The position numbers were made by a program, and so were the translations under genes. The notes beneath the pieces were generated by a model. The model ran no database searches, had not been told where the DNA came from, and saw nothing but the letters and a program-made list of their open reading frames with translations. Shown here piece after piece: positions 27,236 through 36,516 of a stretch of 64,000 nt of DNA. The stretch is from Clostridia bacterium (GTDB lineage: Bacteria; Bacillota; Clostridia; Acetivibrionales; STF1-152). Position 1 is the first letter of the stretch. The number at the start of each line of letters is the position of its first letter. The DNA lies in the NCBI GenBank assembly GCA_028280575.1, contig JANQLN010000068.1, positions 1-64,000 on the forward strand, read 5' to 3'.

Positions 27236-28624
27236 ATGTTTGTTGGACGACAGACTGAATTGGCAAAATTTAATGAACGGTATAATGGTTCGAAAGCAGA
27301 ATTGATTTTTTTATACGGCAGAAGAAGAGTAGGTAAAACCGAGTTTCTCAGGAAATTTGCAGAAGACAAATCACAGGTCTTATTTTTCAGTGCCACTGAA
27401 AGCAGTGATTTTGAACAACGGCAAAAAGTTAAATTAAGGATGGTCACAAGCGGATTCCAAGGTAATTGCGAATTGTTAAATAGTTGGGAAAGTATTTTTA
27501 GTAATATGGCTTCTCTTAATAATAATGGCAAATCGTTGGTTATTATTGATGAATTTCAGTACATGTTTTCCAGTAACAAGGCGATACCTTCCATATTGCA
27601 AAATGTATGGGATGAATATTTGTCCAGGTCAAATATAATGCTGATATTATGTGGGTCTGCAATGAGTTTTATTGAAAATGAAATATTAGGGTCTAAGAAT
27701 CCTTTATATGGCAGGGGAACTGCTATTTTTAAGATGAAGGAACTAAACTTTTATGAGGCTGGCAAGTTTTTCCCATATTACTCAGCAGAGGATAAAATGA
27801 GAGCTTATATGATTTTAGGAGGGATTCCATTTTATTTGAAACAATTCGACAGCAGCAAGTCTGTGGAATATAACATTAAAACCAATATTATATCTTCAGA
27901 AACAATTTTATATAATGAAATAGATTTTTTGATGAAGCAGGAGCTGAGGGAGACAGCAATTTACAATACCATAATTGCAGCTATTGCTCTTGGAAATACA
28001 AGGTTAAATGATATTTACCAGAAAACACAAATTGACAAAGCCAAAATAACTACTTATATCAAAAACCTTATAGATATACATGTGGTTGAAAGGGAAATGT
28101 CCATTAGTGCCGAAATAAAAGAATCAGCAAAAGTACAAAGAGGGATATATAGGATTAGTGATAATTATTTTCGTTTTTGGTATCGCTATGTATACCCTAA
28201 CAAAAGTGAAATAGAAATCGGGTTTAATGAATATTTGTATGAAGATGTCATTGAGCAGAATTTAAATGAGTTTTTTGGAATAGGGTTTGAAGATATTGCT
28301 GTACAATATATGTGGCGCCAAAATATGAAAGGAAATTTACCAATGCGATTTAGTAAATTTGGTCGGTTTTGGAGAAAGGATTTGGAAATTGATATTTTTG
28401 CAATTGGTAAGTCAGGCATGATAATAGGTGAATGCAAATGGAAAAATAGTGCTCCGGGTAAAGGAGTTTATGAGAGCCTGTTAGCCAAATCTCAAAGGTT
28501 TACCGACTATAAGGATAAGTATTATTATATTTTCAGCAGGAGCGGTTTTACTCAAAGCCTTAAAGATTTGGCAAAAGAGTATCCAAATATATATCTTATC
28601 AGTATTGACGACTTGGCTGTTTGA
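27236..28624 (+). CDS. AAA ATPase of the archaeal-type ATPase/DUF234 family
   Basis: 462 residues. The Walker A reads LYGRRRVGKTEFLRKF and Walker B is LVIIDEFQYM. An Arg-finger/sensor stretch (LCGSAMSFIENE) follows. After a winged-helix region (about 235-300) the C-terminal DUF234 domain (about 330-440) shows a nuclease-like pattern, EIDIFA...GECKWKN, resembling a PD-(D/E)xK core. Such proteins are common orphan ATPases in Clostridia and archaea; a role linked to mobile elements is often suggested but unproven. The ATG at 27236 is chosen over the GTG at 27227 that lies inside the AAAGGTG ribosome site. Confidence 0.85.
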   Translation: MFVGRQTELAKFNERYNGSKAELIFLYGRRRVGKTEFLRKFAEDKSQVLFFSATESSDFEQRQKVKLRMVTSGFQGNCELLNSWESIFSNMASLNNNGKSLVIIDEFQYMFSSNKAIPSILQNVWDEYLSRSNIMLILCGSAMSFIENEILGSKNPLYGRGTAIFKMKELNFYEAGKFFPYYSAEDKMRAYMILGGIPFYLKQFDSSKSVEYNIKTNIISSETILYNEIDFLMKQELRETAIYNTIIAAIALGNTRLNDIYQKTQIDKAKITTYIKNLIDIHVVEREMSISAEIKESAKVQRGIYRISDNYFRFWYRYVYPNKSEIEIGFNEYLYEDVIEQNLNEFFGIGFEDIAVQYMWRQNMKGNLPMRFSKFGRFWRKDLEIDIFAIGKSGMIIGECKWKNSAPGKGVYESLLAKSQRFTDYKDKYYYIFSRSGFTQSLKDLAKEYPNIYLISIDDLAV

Positions 28625-28744
28625 CGGAACCAGGAATTTTACCGAAATTAAGTGTTACTCCTATAAAAGGAGGACATCTTGATGAAAATACTTATTGGTT
28701 TTTATGAAGGACACTTTAAGCGGATTTGCCGCATATGAGTTGGA

Positions 28745-28972
28745 GACAGCCCTGTAGGCCCATCTGGAGAGATTATACCTGTTTACTATACTCCTGAAAA
28801 AGATCAATCGAAAAATATTGTAACTTATAATGCAAAAGCACACCCTCATTTATCACAGGATGGGGAATTGTTAATCAGTTATAATGTCAATTCAACTGAT
28901 TGGAATGCATTGGATGACGTGACCCACAATTTCACAATGCTGCGTTCTGATTTCACCTTGAAACCAAAATGA
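28745..28972 (+). pseudogene. C-terminal fragment of a DUF5005/DUF4185-like protein
   Basis: One frame stays open with IVTYNAKAHPHLSQDGELL and ISYNVNSTDWNALDD, ending TLKPK and a stop at 28970. The KAHPHLS...GELLISYNVN pattern recalls the end of secreted beta-propeller proteins (DUF4185/DUF5005). The N-terminal part is missing, and upstream codons are out of frame. Confidence 0.55.
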
Positions 28973-29205
28973 TGAACCGGGAGATTTTTGGTCCTGCCCT
29001 GCCTGTTGTCAGTTTTGATAATCACAATGAGGCTGTAAAAATAATAAATGGCAAAGCCGCTTCCCTGGCAGTGTACCTTTTTACAAAAAACAGGACAATT
29101 GAAGAATTTTTTGTTTTAAATACTGTTTCCGGTGGAATATGTGTAAATGTAAATTATTTAAGAAGATGCTTCCTCCATACAGGATGCAGGATTTTAATAA
29201 AATGA
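28969..29205 (+). pseudogene. C-terminal fragment of an aldehyde dehydrogenase
   Basis: The opening EIFGPALPVVSFDNHNEAV and AVYLFTKNRTIEEFF...SGGICVN are the end of the catalytic domain of class-3-like aldehyde dehydrogenases. The NAD domain and catalytic cysteine are missing, and the C-terminus runs into unrelated codons. It lies directly before a CrtI/CrtN-like gene. In staphyloxanthin-type pathways an aldehyde dehydrogenase oxidises diaponeurosporenal, so it may be a relic of the same locus (inference). Confidence 0.75.
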
Positions 29206-29331
29206 AGCTATTCATGAAAATATTTAATAAATAAATGATAGGAATTTCAACTGGTACGGCATAGTGGGTAATATGTTTAAAGATATAGAGCGAATTTGCA
29301 AAAGTGTTTTACTGACAAGGGGTGCATTATT

Positions 29332-30903
29332 ATGAGAAGGAAAAAAGTGATAATTGTTGGGGCAGGTCCGGGAGGATTAAGTGCAGGAATGCTTTTGTCC
29401 CATGAAGGATATGATGTAGAAGTATTTGAAAAACAGTCAGAAGTGGGGGGCAGGAATGCACCAATAAAACTTGGGGATTTTACCTTTGACGCCGGTCCTA
29501 CATTTCTTATGATGACAAGTGTTCTAAAAGAGCTGTTTTCTATAACCGGAAGGAATATAAATGACTACTTGGAAATGAAAGAAATAGATCCTTTTTACAG
29601 GCTGAAATTCAAAAACAAAAATATTGAATTCTTCCCCACCAGGAATAGGGCGAAAATGCTCGAGCATATAAAAGAGATATTTCCGGGGGATGAAAAAAAT
29701 TATGAGAAATTCTTAAGAAAAGAAGGCATCAAGTTTGACAAGCTGTTTGAATGTTTAAAGATTCCATACCATTCACCTCTCCACTTTTTAAGAAAGCGTT
29801 TTATAAGAGCCATACCTGAATTTGAGATAGGTAAATCTCTTTACCGCAAGCTTTCCGACTATTTTGAGCATGATGAAATGAAAATATCAATGACTTTCCA
29901 GGCTAAATATCTTGGAATGTCTCCCTGGGAATGTCCGGGAGCATTTACCATTCTTTCTTTCATTGAGCATGACGGCGGTATTTATCATGTTACAGGAGGG
30001 TTAAACAGGATATCCCATGCAATGGCTGATGTGATTAAAGAAAACGGAGGTAATATACACCTTGAATCTGAAGTTGAAGAGGTTTTGGCTGAAAACAAAA
30101 AAGCCAGGGGTATAAAGCTTAAGAGCGGTGAAATGATTTATTCCGACTATGTTATAATAAATGCAGACTTTGCCCATGCTATGACCAATATAGTAAGCAA
30201 AAAAAACAGGAAAAAATATATGGACAGGGATATTGAAAGAAGAGATTACTCCTGTTCTACCTTCATGCTCTATCTTGGTCTGGACAAAAAATATGATTTA
30301 CCCCATCACAATATTATCTTTGCTGATGACTATAAAAAGAATGTTGAAGAAATATACAAAGAAAAGTCACTGTCACAAGATCCCTCCTTCTATTTGCATA
30401 ATCCCTCGGCTATTGACACTACTCTCGCCCCGGAAGGAAAGTCAGCAGTATATATACTTGTGCCCGTTGCTAATAACACTAGTAAAATAGACTGGGATAA
30501 AGAAAAAAAGGCGTTCCGGGACCTTATAATAAAAAAAATCAAAGAAAAAACTGAAATAAAGGACATTGAACGGCATATTGAAGTAGAAAAGATAATCACG
30601 CCCCATGACTGGGAGAAAGAATACGATATATATAACGGAGCCACTTTCAACCTAAGCCATAAACTTACCCAGATGCTTTATTTCAGACCTCACAACAAGT
30701 TTGAGGAGTTTGACAAATGCTTTATAGCCGGAGGAGGTACCCATCCCGGAAGCGGCCTTCCCACCATATACCAGTCAGGAAGGATTGCAGCAAATTTAAT
30801 AATAAAGGAAGATACAATAGGTTTGGGCATTAATTATAAAGATGAATTCGAAAATAATATAAAGAATACGGAAACAGGTAAATTTCCGGGAGTGGGAATA
30901 TAA
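29332..30903 (+). CDS. Phytoene-desaturase-family (CrtI/CrtN-like) FAD oxidoreductase
   Basis: 523 residues. N-terminal FAD motif VIIVGAGPGGLSAGMLLSHEG, then VEVFEKQSEVGGRNA and FDAGPTFLM, all typical of carotenoid desaturases. The C-terminal FAD motif is IAGGGTHPGSGLPTIYQSGR. CrtI-type enzymes introduce double bases or oxidise end groups of C30/C40 carotenoids at the membrane. The ATG at 29332 has a weak AAGGGG ribosome site. No phytoene or diapophytoene synthase lies nearby, and both neighbours that would complete a staphyloxanthin-like path are truncated, so the enzyme may now be an orphan. It could also act on another polyene or lipid. Confidence 0.85.
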   Translation: MRRKKVIIVGAGPGGLSAGMLLSHEGYDVEVFEKQSEVGGRNAPIKLGDFTFDAGPTFLMMTSVLKELFSITGRNINDYLEMKEIDPFYRLKFKNKNIEFFPTRNRAKMLEHIKEIFPGDEKNYEKFLRKEGIKFDKLFECLKIPYHSPLHFLRKRFIRAIPEFEIGKSLYRKLSDYFEHDEMKISMTFQAKYLGMSPWECPGAFTILSFIEHDGGIYHVTGGLNRISHAMADVIKENGGNIHLESEVEEVLAENKKARGIKLKSGEMIYSDYVIINADFAHAMTNIVSKKNRKKYMDRDIERRDYSCSTFMLYLGLDKKYDLPHHNIIFADDYKKNVEEIYKEKSLSQDPSFYLHNPSAIDTTLAPEGKSAVYILVPVANNTSKIDWDKEKKAFRDLIIKKIKEKTEIKDIERHIEVEKIITPHDWEKEYDIYNGATFNLSHKLTQMLYFRPHNKFEEFDKCFIAGGGTHPGSGLPTIYQSGRIAANLIIKEDTIGLGINYKDEFENNIKNTETGKFPGVGI

Positions 30904-30959
30904 GGTCAAGGCCATAAAAGCCCAAAAATATATTTATTAAAATGGTTGGAGGGGCAAAA

Positions 30960-31214
30960 TGATTAATGGACTGACCATAACTGTTTTGGGGATAGTAAAG
31001 GGGAGAAATACTAGTTTTTATGGATGCCGACACAGTTTTCTTACATAATGGTCTTGAAAAAATTATAAAATTATATATTGCAAATGGAATGAAGGGGCTT
31101 TTATCAATTCAACCCTATCATACGGTAAGAAAAATGTATGAAAACCTGTCTGCTATATTTAATATAATTGTTGTAGCAGGAATAAATTTTACAATTAACT
31201 GCTATATCAATTAA
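30960..31214 (+). pseudogene. Broken CrtQ-like glycosyltransferase (family 2)
   Basis: The frame from about 31014 reads VFMDADTVFLHNGLEKIIKL, LLSIQPYHTVRKMYENLSAI and FNIIVVAGINF. The DAD metal motif and SIQPYH...YE-LSA-FN pattern are those of diaponeurosporenoate glycosyltransferases (CrtQ). A start in another frame at 30960 (MINGLTITVLGIVKG) looks like the original N-terminus, so a frameshift and large deletions have destroyed the gene. The remaining 31215-31360 is AT-rich without a gene. Confidence 0.68.
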
Positions 31215-31360
31215 TTAAGTTAATTGAGAGAAAAAACCAATATATTCACATTTGCATTTTACAGATTTCCCTTTAATACAAGCATCAGAGTGAGGTTTGC
31301 AAACTTTTACTGTCAGGATGTGTGGTCATGAATTTGCTGTGGATAAATACTAAAAACTTA

Positions 31361-31390
31361 TTGACACGGTAAGTTGAAATGTGCTAATAT
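31361..31390 (+). promoter_or_regulatory. Sigma-A promoter before cupin gene
   Basis: TTGACA (31361-31366), 18 bp, TAATAT (31385-31390). It probably drives the cupin and kinase genes. Confidence 0.6.
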
Positions 31391-31545
31391 TTATTTATAC
31401 TTGTTATAACAATATAATGTTTTGGTAAAGCGAGTCAACTTAAGCGGGCTTGTCTTAAAAGTCAAATCTGAAAAGACGATTGTACAGCAGTAATAATTGT
31501 AAAAACAGGCACAGGAGTTTAATTATTTTAAAGGAAGGTGGACAA

Positions 31546-31941
31546 ATGTCGATAAAGGTAACAAATATAAGTAATACAGGGATACAACAGAGTGAGCACT
31601 CATTTGAGAATTTGCTTCAAAAAAAGAAATCAAACGTTCTCAGGGATTCATTCATCTTGATTTCTCCTGAAAACTCAACAACCGAAACTCTCAAGGCTGG
31701 TTATACCACAGTGTATCCTGGCTGCAGGACAAGCGGGCATACCCATCCGGAATTGGAAGAAATATATCATATAGTCAAGGGACAGGGAATAATGAAAGTT
31801 GGGGAGCAGGAGTTTAAAGTAAAGGCGGGAGATACTTTCCTTGTTCCTTTTGGAGATTTCCATACCACTGAAAACCCATTTACCGAAACGCTGGAATATT
31901 TTTGGGTGGTATCTCCTGACCATAACAGAGTTCAAAAGTAG
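31546..31941 (+). CDS. Small cupin-domain protein
   Basis: 131 residues forming one cupin barrel. Motif 1 is GCRTSGHTHPELEEIYHIVKG (His-His-Glu metal ligands) and motif 2 is GDTFLVPFGDFHTTENP (His). The ATG at 31546 follows AAGGAAGGTGG; an upstream in-frame start lacks such a site. Proteins of this kind are often sugar isomerases or epimerases, or sensors, and it is 140 bases from an FGGY kinase. A role in presenting or isomerising the kinase substrate is an inference. Confidence 0.85.
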   Translation: MSIKVTNISNTGIQQSEHSFENLLQKKKSNVLRDSFILISPENSTTETLKAGYTTVYPGCRTSGHTHPELEEIYHIVKGQGIMKVGEQEFKVKAGDTFLVPFGDFHTTENPFTETLEYFWVVSPDHNRVQK

Positions 31942-32083
31942 ATGAATGCAGACAGCATCATATGAAAGGGAGTGCAGGAGCAGGCTCCTAGGAATTCCCA
32001 AGCCTTTGGAGATGGGGGTCATGAAGCCTGAGGGACCATGAATTCCGAGGCTTCAGTGGTGTTAAGGAAGTGATGTAGCAGTT

Positions 32084-33604
32084 ATGAATGATGGTTTTTT
32101 GATGGGTATTGATATAGGGACTGAAAGTGCTCGTGCAGCGCTTTTGACACTGGATGGAGAGGTTGCTGGAAGCAGTTCGAGAGAATACCCGCTTTACTGT
32201 CCGAGAGCTGAGTGGGCTGAACAGGACCCGGAAGACTGGTGGAATGCAACAATAGAAAACATCAGAGAAATATTGTCAAAGGTGAAAAAACCCAAAATAT
32301 TGGGAATAGGGATAGGCGGTCAGATGCATGCCCCAGTGCCTGTGGATAGAGAAGGGGGATTGCTGCTGAATAGGGTCCCCCTCTGGTGCGATAAAAGAAG
32401 CAGTTATCTCTGTGATGAATTCAAAAAAAGATATGAGCCCGTCCAGGGCTTGAAAATTACCGGCAATGCTGTGCTTCCGGCTTGGACGGGGTTTAAGGTC
32501 CAATGGATAAGGGAGCACTATTCTGAAATATATAATAGGACATACAAATTTTTAACCTGCAAGGATTACCTCAACTTGAAACTCACCGGCAAGATGTTTA
32601 CAGATTATTCGGAAGCTTCGGCAACCTATTTATTTGATGTTGAAAGAAAAATCTGGTCCGAAGAGCTTGTAAACCTTCTTGGCCTGGATATAGACAAGCT
32701 TCCTGATATTGCAGAAGCATCTAAGCTTATAGGTACTGTAACGCCGCAAGCCGCAGTACTTACAGGATTGGAGGAGGGTACCCCGGTGGCTGCCGGGGGC
32801 GGGGATATGATGTGTATTCTGCTGGGCGCGGGTATTTCCAAATATGGGCAGGCATGTGATATAACCGGAACGGCAGCTGACATTTCTGTCTTTGTCGAAA
32901 AGCCTTTGTATGATCCCCGTTTAATGCATATACATCATATTGTACCGGGCGGAGGCTGGGTTTCTTTTGGAATCCTGGACGCAGGAGGGGGAAGTTTCAA
33001 ATGGTTCAAGGATACTTTCTGCCAGAAAGAATCGGAAAGGGCAAAGGATAAAGGAATTTCGGTATACCAGCTTTTGGGCGACAAAGCCGGGCAGGTTCCC
33101 GAGGGTTCGGAACAGCTGCTTTTTTTTCCATATCTGCTTGGTGAAAGGACCTTGGGGTCAAGCAACAGCAGGGGCGTTTTCTTCGGATTGACACCAAGAC
33201 ACACAATTGCCCATTGTGTAAGGGCTATAATGGAAGGAGTTGCCTTCGACCTCAACCAAAGCCTTGAAATTATAGAGGATAAGAATGTAGGAATTGAAGA
33301 AATACGCGCCATTGCAGGAGGGGCAAGAAGTGATGTGTGGTGTGATATCAAAGCCAATGTATATAGAAGAGCAATTGTTACCCTGAATAACTTTGAAGGC
33401 GGTGTGATTGGAGCTGCAATGCTTGCAGGACTTGGTGCCGGATTATACGGGGATGTAGAAGAAGCAGCGCAGAGAATTATAAATTTTGACAAGAGGTACA
33501 TACCTGAGCATGGAAAAATGGAGCTGTATGAGAAAATGTATGCCTTATATAAAGAAATGCATGATGGAATACAGGGTTATTATCATAAACTTGCTAAACT
33601 GTAA
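32084..33604 (+). CDS. FGGY-family carbohydrate kinase (xylulokinase-like)
   Basis: 506 residues. N-terminal MGIDIGTESARAALL; the substrate-site GIGGQMHAPVPVD is xylulokinase-like; the catalytic-base candidate is Asp241 in AAGGGDMMCILLGAG; the C-terminal IAGGARSDVWCDIKANV matches the family. It is only distantly similar to the kinase at 3606. Start ATG with GGAAG about 10 bases upstream. With the cupin before it and GntR after it, this looks like a three-gene sugar-acid or ketose unit. Confidence 0.88.
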   Translation: MNDGFLMGIDIGTESARAALLTLDGEVAGSSSREYPLYCPRAEWAEQDPEDWWNATIENIREILSKVKKPKILGIGIGGQMHAPVPVDREGGLLLNRVPLWCDKRSSYLCDEFKKRYEPVQGLKITGNAVLPAWTGFKVQWIREHYSEIYNRTYKFLTCKDYLNLKLTGKMFTDYSEASATYLFDVERKIWSEELVNLLGLDIDKLPDIAEASKLIGTVTPQAAVLTGLEEGTPVAAGGGDMMCILLGAGISKYGQACDITGTAADISVFVEKPLYDPRLMHIHHIVPGGGWVSFGILDAGGGSFKWFKDTFCQKESERAKDKGISVYQLLGDKAGQVPEGSEQLLFFPYLLGERTLGSSNSRGVFFGLTPRHTIAHCVRAIMEGVAFDLNQSLEIIEDKNVGIEEIRAIAGGARSDVWCDIKANVYRRAIVTLNNFEGGVIGAAMLAGLGAGLYGDVEEAAQRIINFDKRYIPEHGKMELYEKMYALYKEMHDGIQGYYHKLAKL

Positions 33605-33781
33605 TGAAAAAAGCTTTTAGGAAGATTTTATTGAAACGCGTGGCCGGAAAACAATATAATAATGAAGAATTAAGCTTTGGTTATAATGAAAATGTTTTAT
33701 TATAGCATAAATTAGTGTATAATTTTTGTATGAATTTTTAAAAAAAATGTATATAAAAGCTGGAAGTGGAGTGGATGGATT

Positions 33782-34519
33782 TTGATTAACAAGTCACAGC
33801 CTTTACCGTTATATTATCAGGTAAAAGAGGATATCCTGGATAAAATCAGTCAGGAGATATTTCAGGTGGGAGACATAATACCTTCTGAAAATGAGCTGCA
33901 AAGCATGTATAGAGTAAGCCGCATCACTATAAGGCGCGCTATACAGGAGCTGGTTCAGGAGGGCTATCTTTCTGCCCAGCAGGGTAAGGGTACTTTTGTA
34001 AGCCAACCTAAAGCTACCCAGGAGTTAAATGTGATAACAAGCTGGGCTGAAACCATGATGAATCTTGGTATGCACCCTGAAACAAAGAACATTCAGTTCA
34101 GCGAGGAGTCTTCGTCCGTTACTGTAGCCAAAATGTTAAATGTGGACCCCGGTGAAAGAGTATATAAGATTGAGAGATTAAGATATGCCGCGGGAGAGCC
34201 TATTTGTATAATGGTTAACTACCTGATACCTGAATTGGTTCCGGGTTTGATACAAAAAGGACTTGTGGGAGAATCCCTGTATGAAACTCTGGAAAAAAGG
34301 TATAACATTGTCATGGAGAGGGCTGTTGAAACTGTAGAAGCCTGTGCGGCCAATGTACGGGAGGCAGAGCTTTTAAACATTAAGAAGGGTTCACCACTGC
34401 TGCGGGTAAAGAGGGTGACCTACGGCAGTGATGACAGGGTTATAGAAATAGTAATAGCGGTATCGAGGGCGGACAAGTACTCATATACAATCAACCTGCT
34501 GGGAAGACCTAAGAAGTAG
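33782..34519 (+). CDS. GntR-family regulator, HutC/UTRA type
   Basis: 245 residues. The winged helix-turn-helix (about 5-75) includes IIPSENELQSMYRVSRITIRR and YLSAQQGKGTFVS. The UTRA ligand domain (about 95-240) follows, with ERLRYAAGEPI. A TTG start at 33782 is used, preceded by GGAGTGGATGG. It probably represses the neighbouring kinase operon until a sugar (phosphate) binds; the operator was not identified. It converges with the aldehyde dehydrogenase gene on the other strand. Confidence 0.88.
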   Translation: MINKSQPLPLYYQVKEDILDKISQEIFQVGDIIPSENELQSMYRVSRITIRRAIQELVQEGYLSAQQGKGTFVSQPKATQELNVITSWAETMMNLGMHPETKNIQFSEESSSVTVAKMLNVDPGERVYKIERLRYAAGEPICIMVNYLIPELVPGLIQKGLVGESLYETLEKRYNIVMERAVETVEACAANVREAELLNIKKGSPLLRVKRVTYGSDDRVIEIVIAVSRADKYSYTINLLGRPKK

Positions 34520-34592
34520 TCCATAAATCCAGGTTTTGAAAGTATCAGCCTAAAAATTTATGTTTTATCATAAAAATGATATTTTTGGTTCT

Positions 34593-36029
34593 CTATTCAA
34601 GTTCAATCTTCACATGCTTGAACTGCAGATACTGGTCCATAGCATGTTTGGACAACTCCACCCCAAACCCGCTGTCTTTTCTTCCCCCATACGGCGCATA
34701 GATTGAATCAGGGCTAACCGTATTGACTGCTACACTTCCACAGTCTAGAGCTTCACTGGCTTTAAAGGCAGTAGCCAGACTGCTTGTGTAAACATACGAG
34801 ACCAGACCATAATCTGTATTGTTTGCCTTATCTATAGCTTCTTTGAGATTTTTAAAGGTGTCGATGGCGACAACCGGGCCAAAGGTTTCTTCTTTCATTA
34901 TTTTCATATCTTCAGACACGTTTGTAAGTATGGTAGGTTCAAAGAAGTTTCCCTTGGAATACTGCGCGCCTTCCGGCTTTTTACCTCCATACTTAATAAT
35001 TGCCCCTTTTGAAACGGCATCCTGGATATGTTTTTTTGCAGTATGCAGGCCGTTTTCCTCCACCATTGGACCAAGGTGTACCTCAGGGTTTGCAAATCCA
35101 TCTCCAATAGTAAGTTTGCTGGTTTCCTCGACAAATGATTCTATAAATATGTCAAATACACTTTCCTGAATATAAATTCTGTTTAAAGCATTGCAGATCT
35201 GGCCCATATTGCGAAATGAGCGTTTTACCCCATCTTTTACTGCTTTTTGCAAGTTTGCATCTTCAAATACCACTAAGGGTGAGTGCCCCCCAAGTTCCAG
35301 GTTTAATTTTTTAAGGCTTGAAGCGGATGATTGAATGATTTTTTTTCCTGTTTGGGTCGAACCGGTAAAAGCGATTTTTTTAATGAGTTTACTGCTGAAT
35401 AGTTCTTCCCCCACTTCACTGTGGTTTCCATACACAACATTCAGTGCCCCATCCGGGAAACCGGCTGAGTGGCAAAGCCTCATAAATTCTGTCAACGCCA
35501 TAGGAGTTGCCTTCGGCGGTTTTACAACAACCGTACACCCTGCTGCCAATGCCGGTGCGATTTTCCATGCAATCAGCGATACGGGATAGTTCCATGCTGC
35601 GATTGCAGCAACTACACCTATCGGCTCCTTAAACACCAGGCTTTTTGAAGTTTTTGAAGCGGGGCAAGATATTTCCCCTACCAGGTCTACACAGACCTGT
35701 GAATAGTATTCAAGTACGTCTGCAGAGCCTAGAATTTCCTTTCTCGCGTCTCCTAATGGTTTTCCGTGCTCTTTTGTAAGCAATTCAGATAGTTGCCCAG
35801 AACATTCCCTTATGACATCCGACGCCTTTCTCAAAATCCTTGAACGCTGTATAGGAGATGTCTTTGACCATATTTTAAAAGCATTATGGGCGCTGCGTAT
35901 TGCCGATTTTGCTTCATCCCCTGTAAGGAAAGGTATGGTGCCCACAGTTTCACCATTTGCAGGATTTTTTACCTCCAGCCTTTTTTCGCTGTTAAACATT
36001 TTGCCGTCTATTAATACACCTAAATCCAT
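34593..36029 (-). CDS. NAD(P)-dependent aldehyde dehydrogenase (succinate-semialdehyde-type)
   Basis: 478 residues with all landmarks: WNYP substrate region, FTGSTQTGK coenzyme motif, Glu245 in LELGGHSP, catalytic Cys279 in NMGQICNALNR, and EETFGPV near the end. Similarity pattern and length fit the succinate-semialdehyde/lactaldehyde branch. The ATG at 36029 follows AGAGGTG; a longer in-frame start at 36068 lacks a ribosome site. It oxidises an aldehyde to the acid in the cytoplasm. It is unlike the broken class-3 enzyme at 28969. Confidence 0.88.
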   Translation of the reverse strand: MDLGVLIDGKMFNSEKRLEVKNPANGETVGTIPFLTGDEAKSAIRSAHNAFKIWSKTSPIQRSRILRKASDVIRECSGQLSELLTKEHGKPLGDARKEILGSADVLEYYSQVCVDLVGEISCPASKTSKSLVFKEPIGVVAAIAAWNYPVSLIAWKIAPALAAGCTVVVKPPKATPMALTEFMRLCHSAGFPDGALNVVYGNHSEVGEELFSSKLIKKIAFTGSTQTGKKIIQSSASSLKKLNLELGGHSPLVVFEDANLQKAVKDGVKRSFRNMGQICNALNRIYIQESVFDIFIESFVEETSKLTIGDGFANPEVHLGPMVEENGLHTAKKHIQDAVSKGAIIKYGGKKPEGAQYSKGNFFEPTILTNVSEDMKIMKEETFGPVVAIDTFKNLKEAIDKANNTDYGLVSYVYTSSLATAFKASEALDCGSVAVNTVSPDSIYAPYGGRKDSGFGVELSKHAMDQYLQFKHVKIELE

Positions 36030-36398
36030 TATTATCACACCTCTTAAATAAATTTTTACAAACTCCAAACATTATAATGATATAACAATATGTCCTCTAA
36101 AAACCCCCTAAAAATAATCAATAAGAGTTTGAAATAAATGAGAAAAATGCTGTTCGGCTTAAAAACACTTAAGAGTATGGAGCGGCTTTTTTAAAGTGTT
36201 CTGACATGGGCAAAAGCATTGAATATTCCCCCTTTCCGTTCCGAATTTACCCTGACGGTTATATACCACAGCATTTACTTTAAATGACCCAAGCTTGGAG
36301 CTTTTAATATAAAGTGATTATACTAGTTCACAGATGATAAGTCAAGCTGAGCCGGTCAGGGCCGCGATTAAAATCTGCACCCAAAAATAGGCAATTAA
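36030..36398. other. Intergenic region without recognisable gene
   Basis: No ORF of note. On the minus strand 36130-36300 keeps an open frame containing LGSFKVNAVVYNRQGKFGTE, which I cannot assign and which may be a gene relic. Confidence 0.3.
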
Positions 36399-36427
36399 TT
36401 GACCCTTACATGATTTTATGTTAGAAT
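36399..36427 (+). promoter_or_regulatory. Sigma-A promoter of sensor AraC gene
   Basis: TTGACC (36399-36404), 17 bp, TAGAAT (36422-36427), about 90 bp before the ATG at 36517. Confidence 0.68.
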
Positions 36428-36516
36428 ATATTAGGTAAATTAAGTACTTTTTTAAATAAAATCTTGTATATTTGAGACATCGCAAACATCTTATTTAAAG
36501 TAAGAAAAGGTGCCTA

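Noticed and set aside
31990-32050. Structured leader (riboswitch) before the kinase gene
   Set aside because: GGAATTC/GAATTCC and AAGCCT/AGGCTT can pair, but the pairings cross each other and match no known riboswitch.
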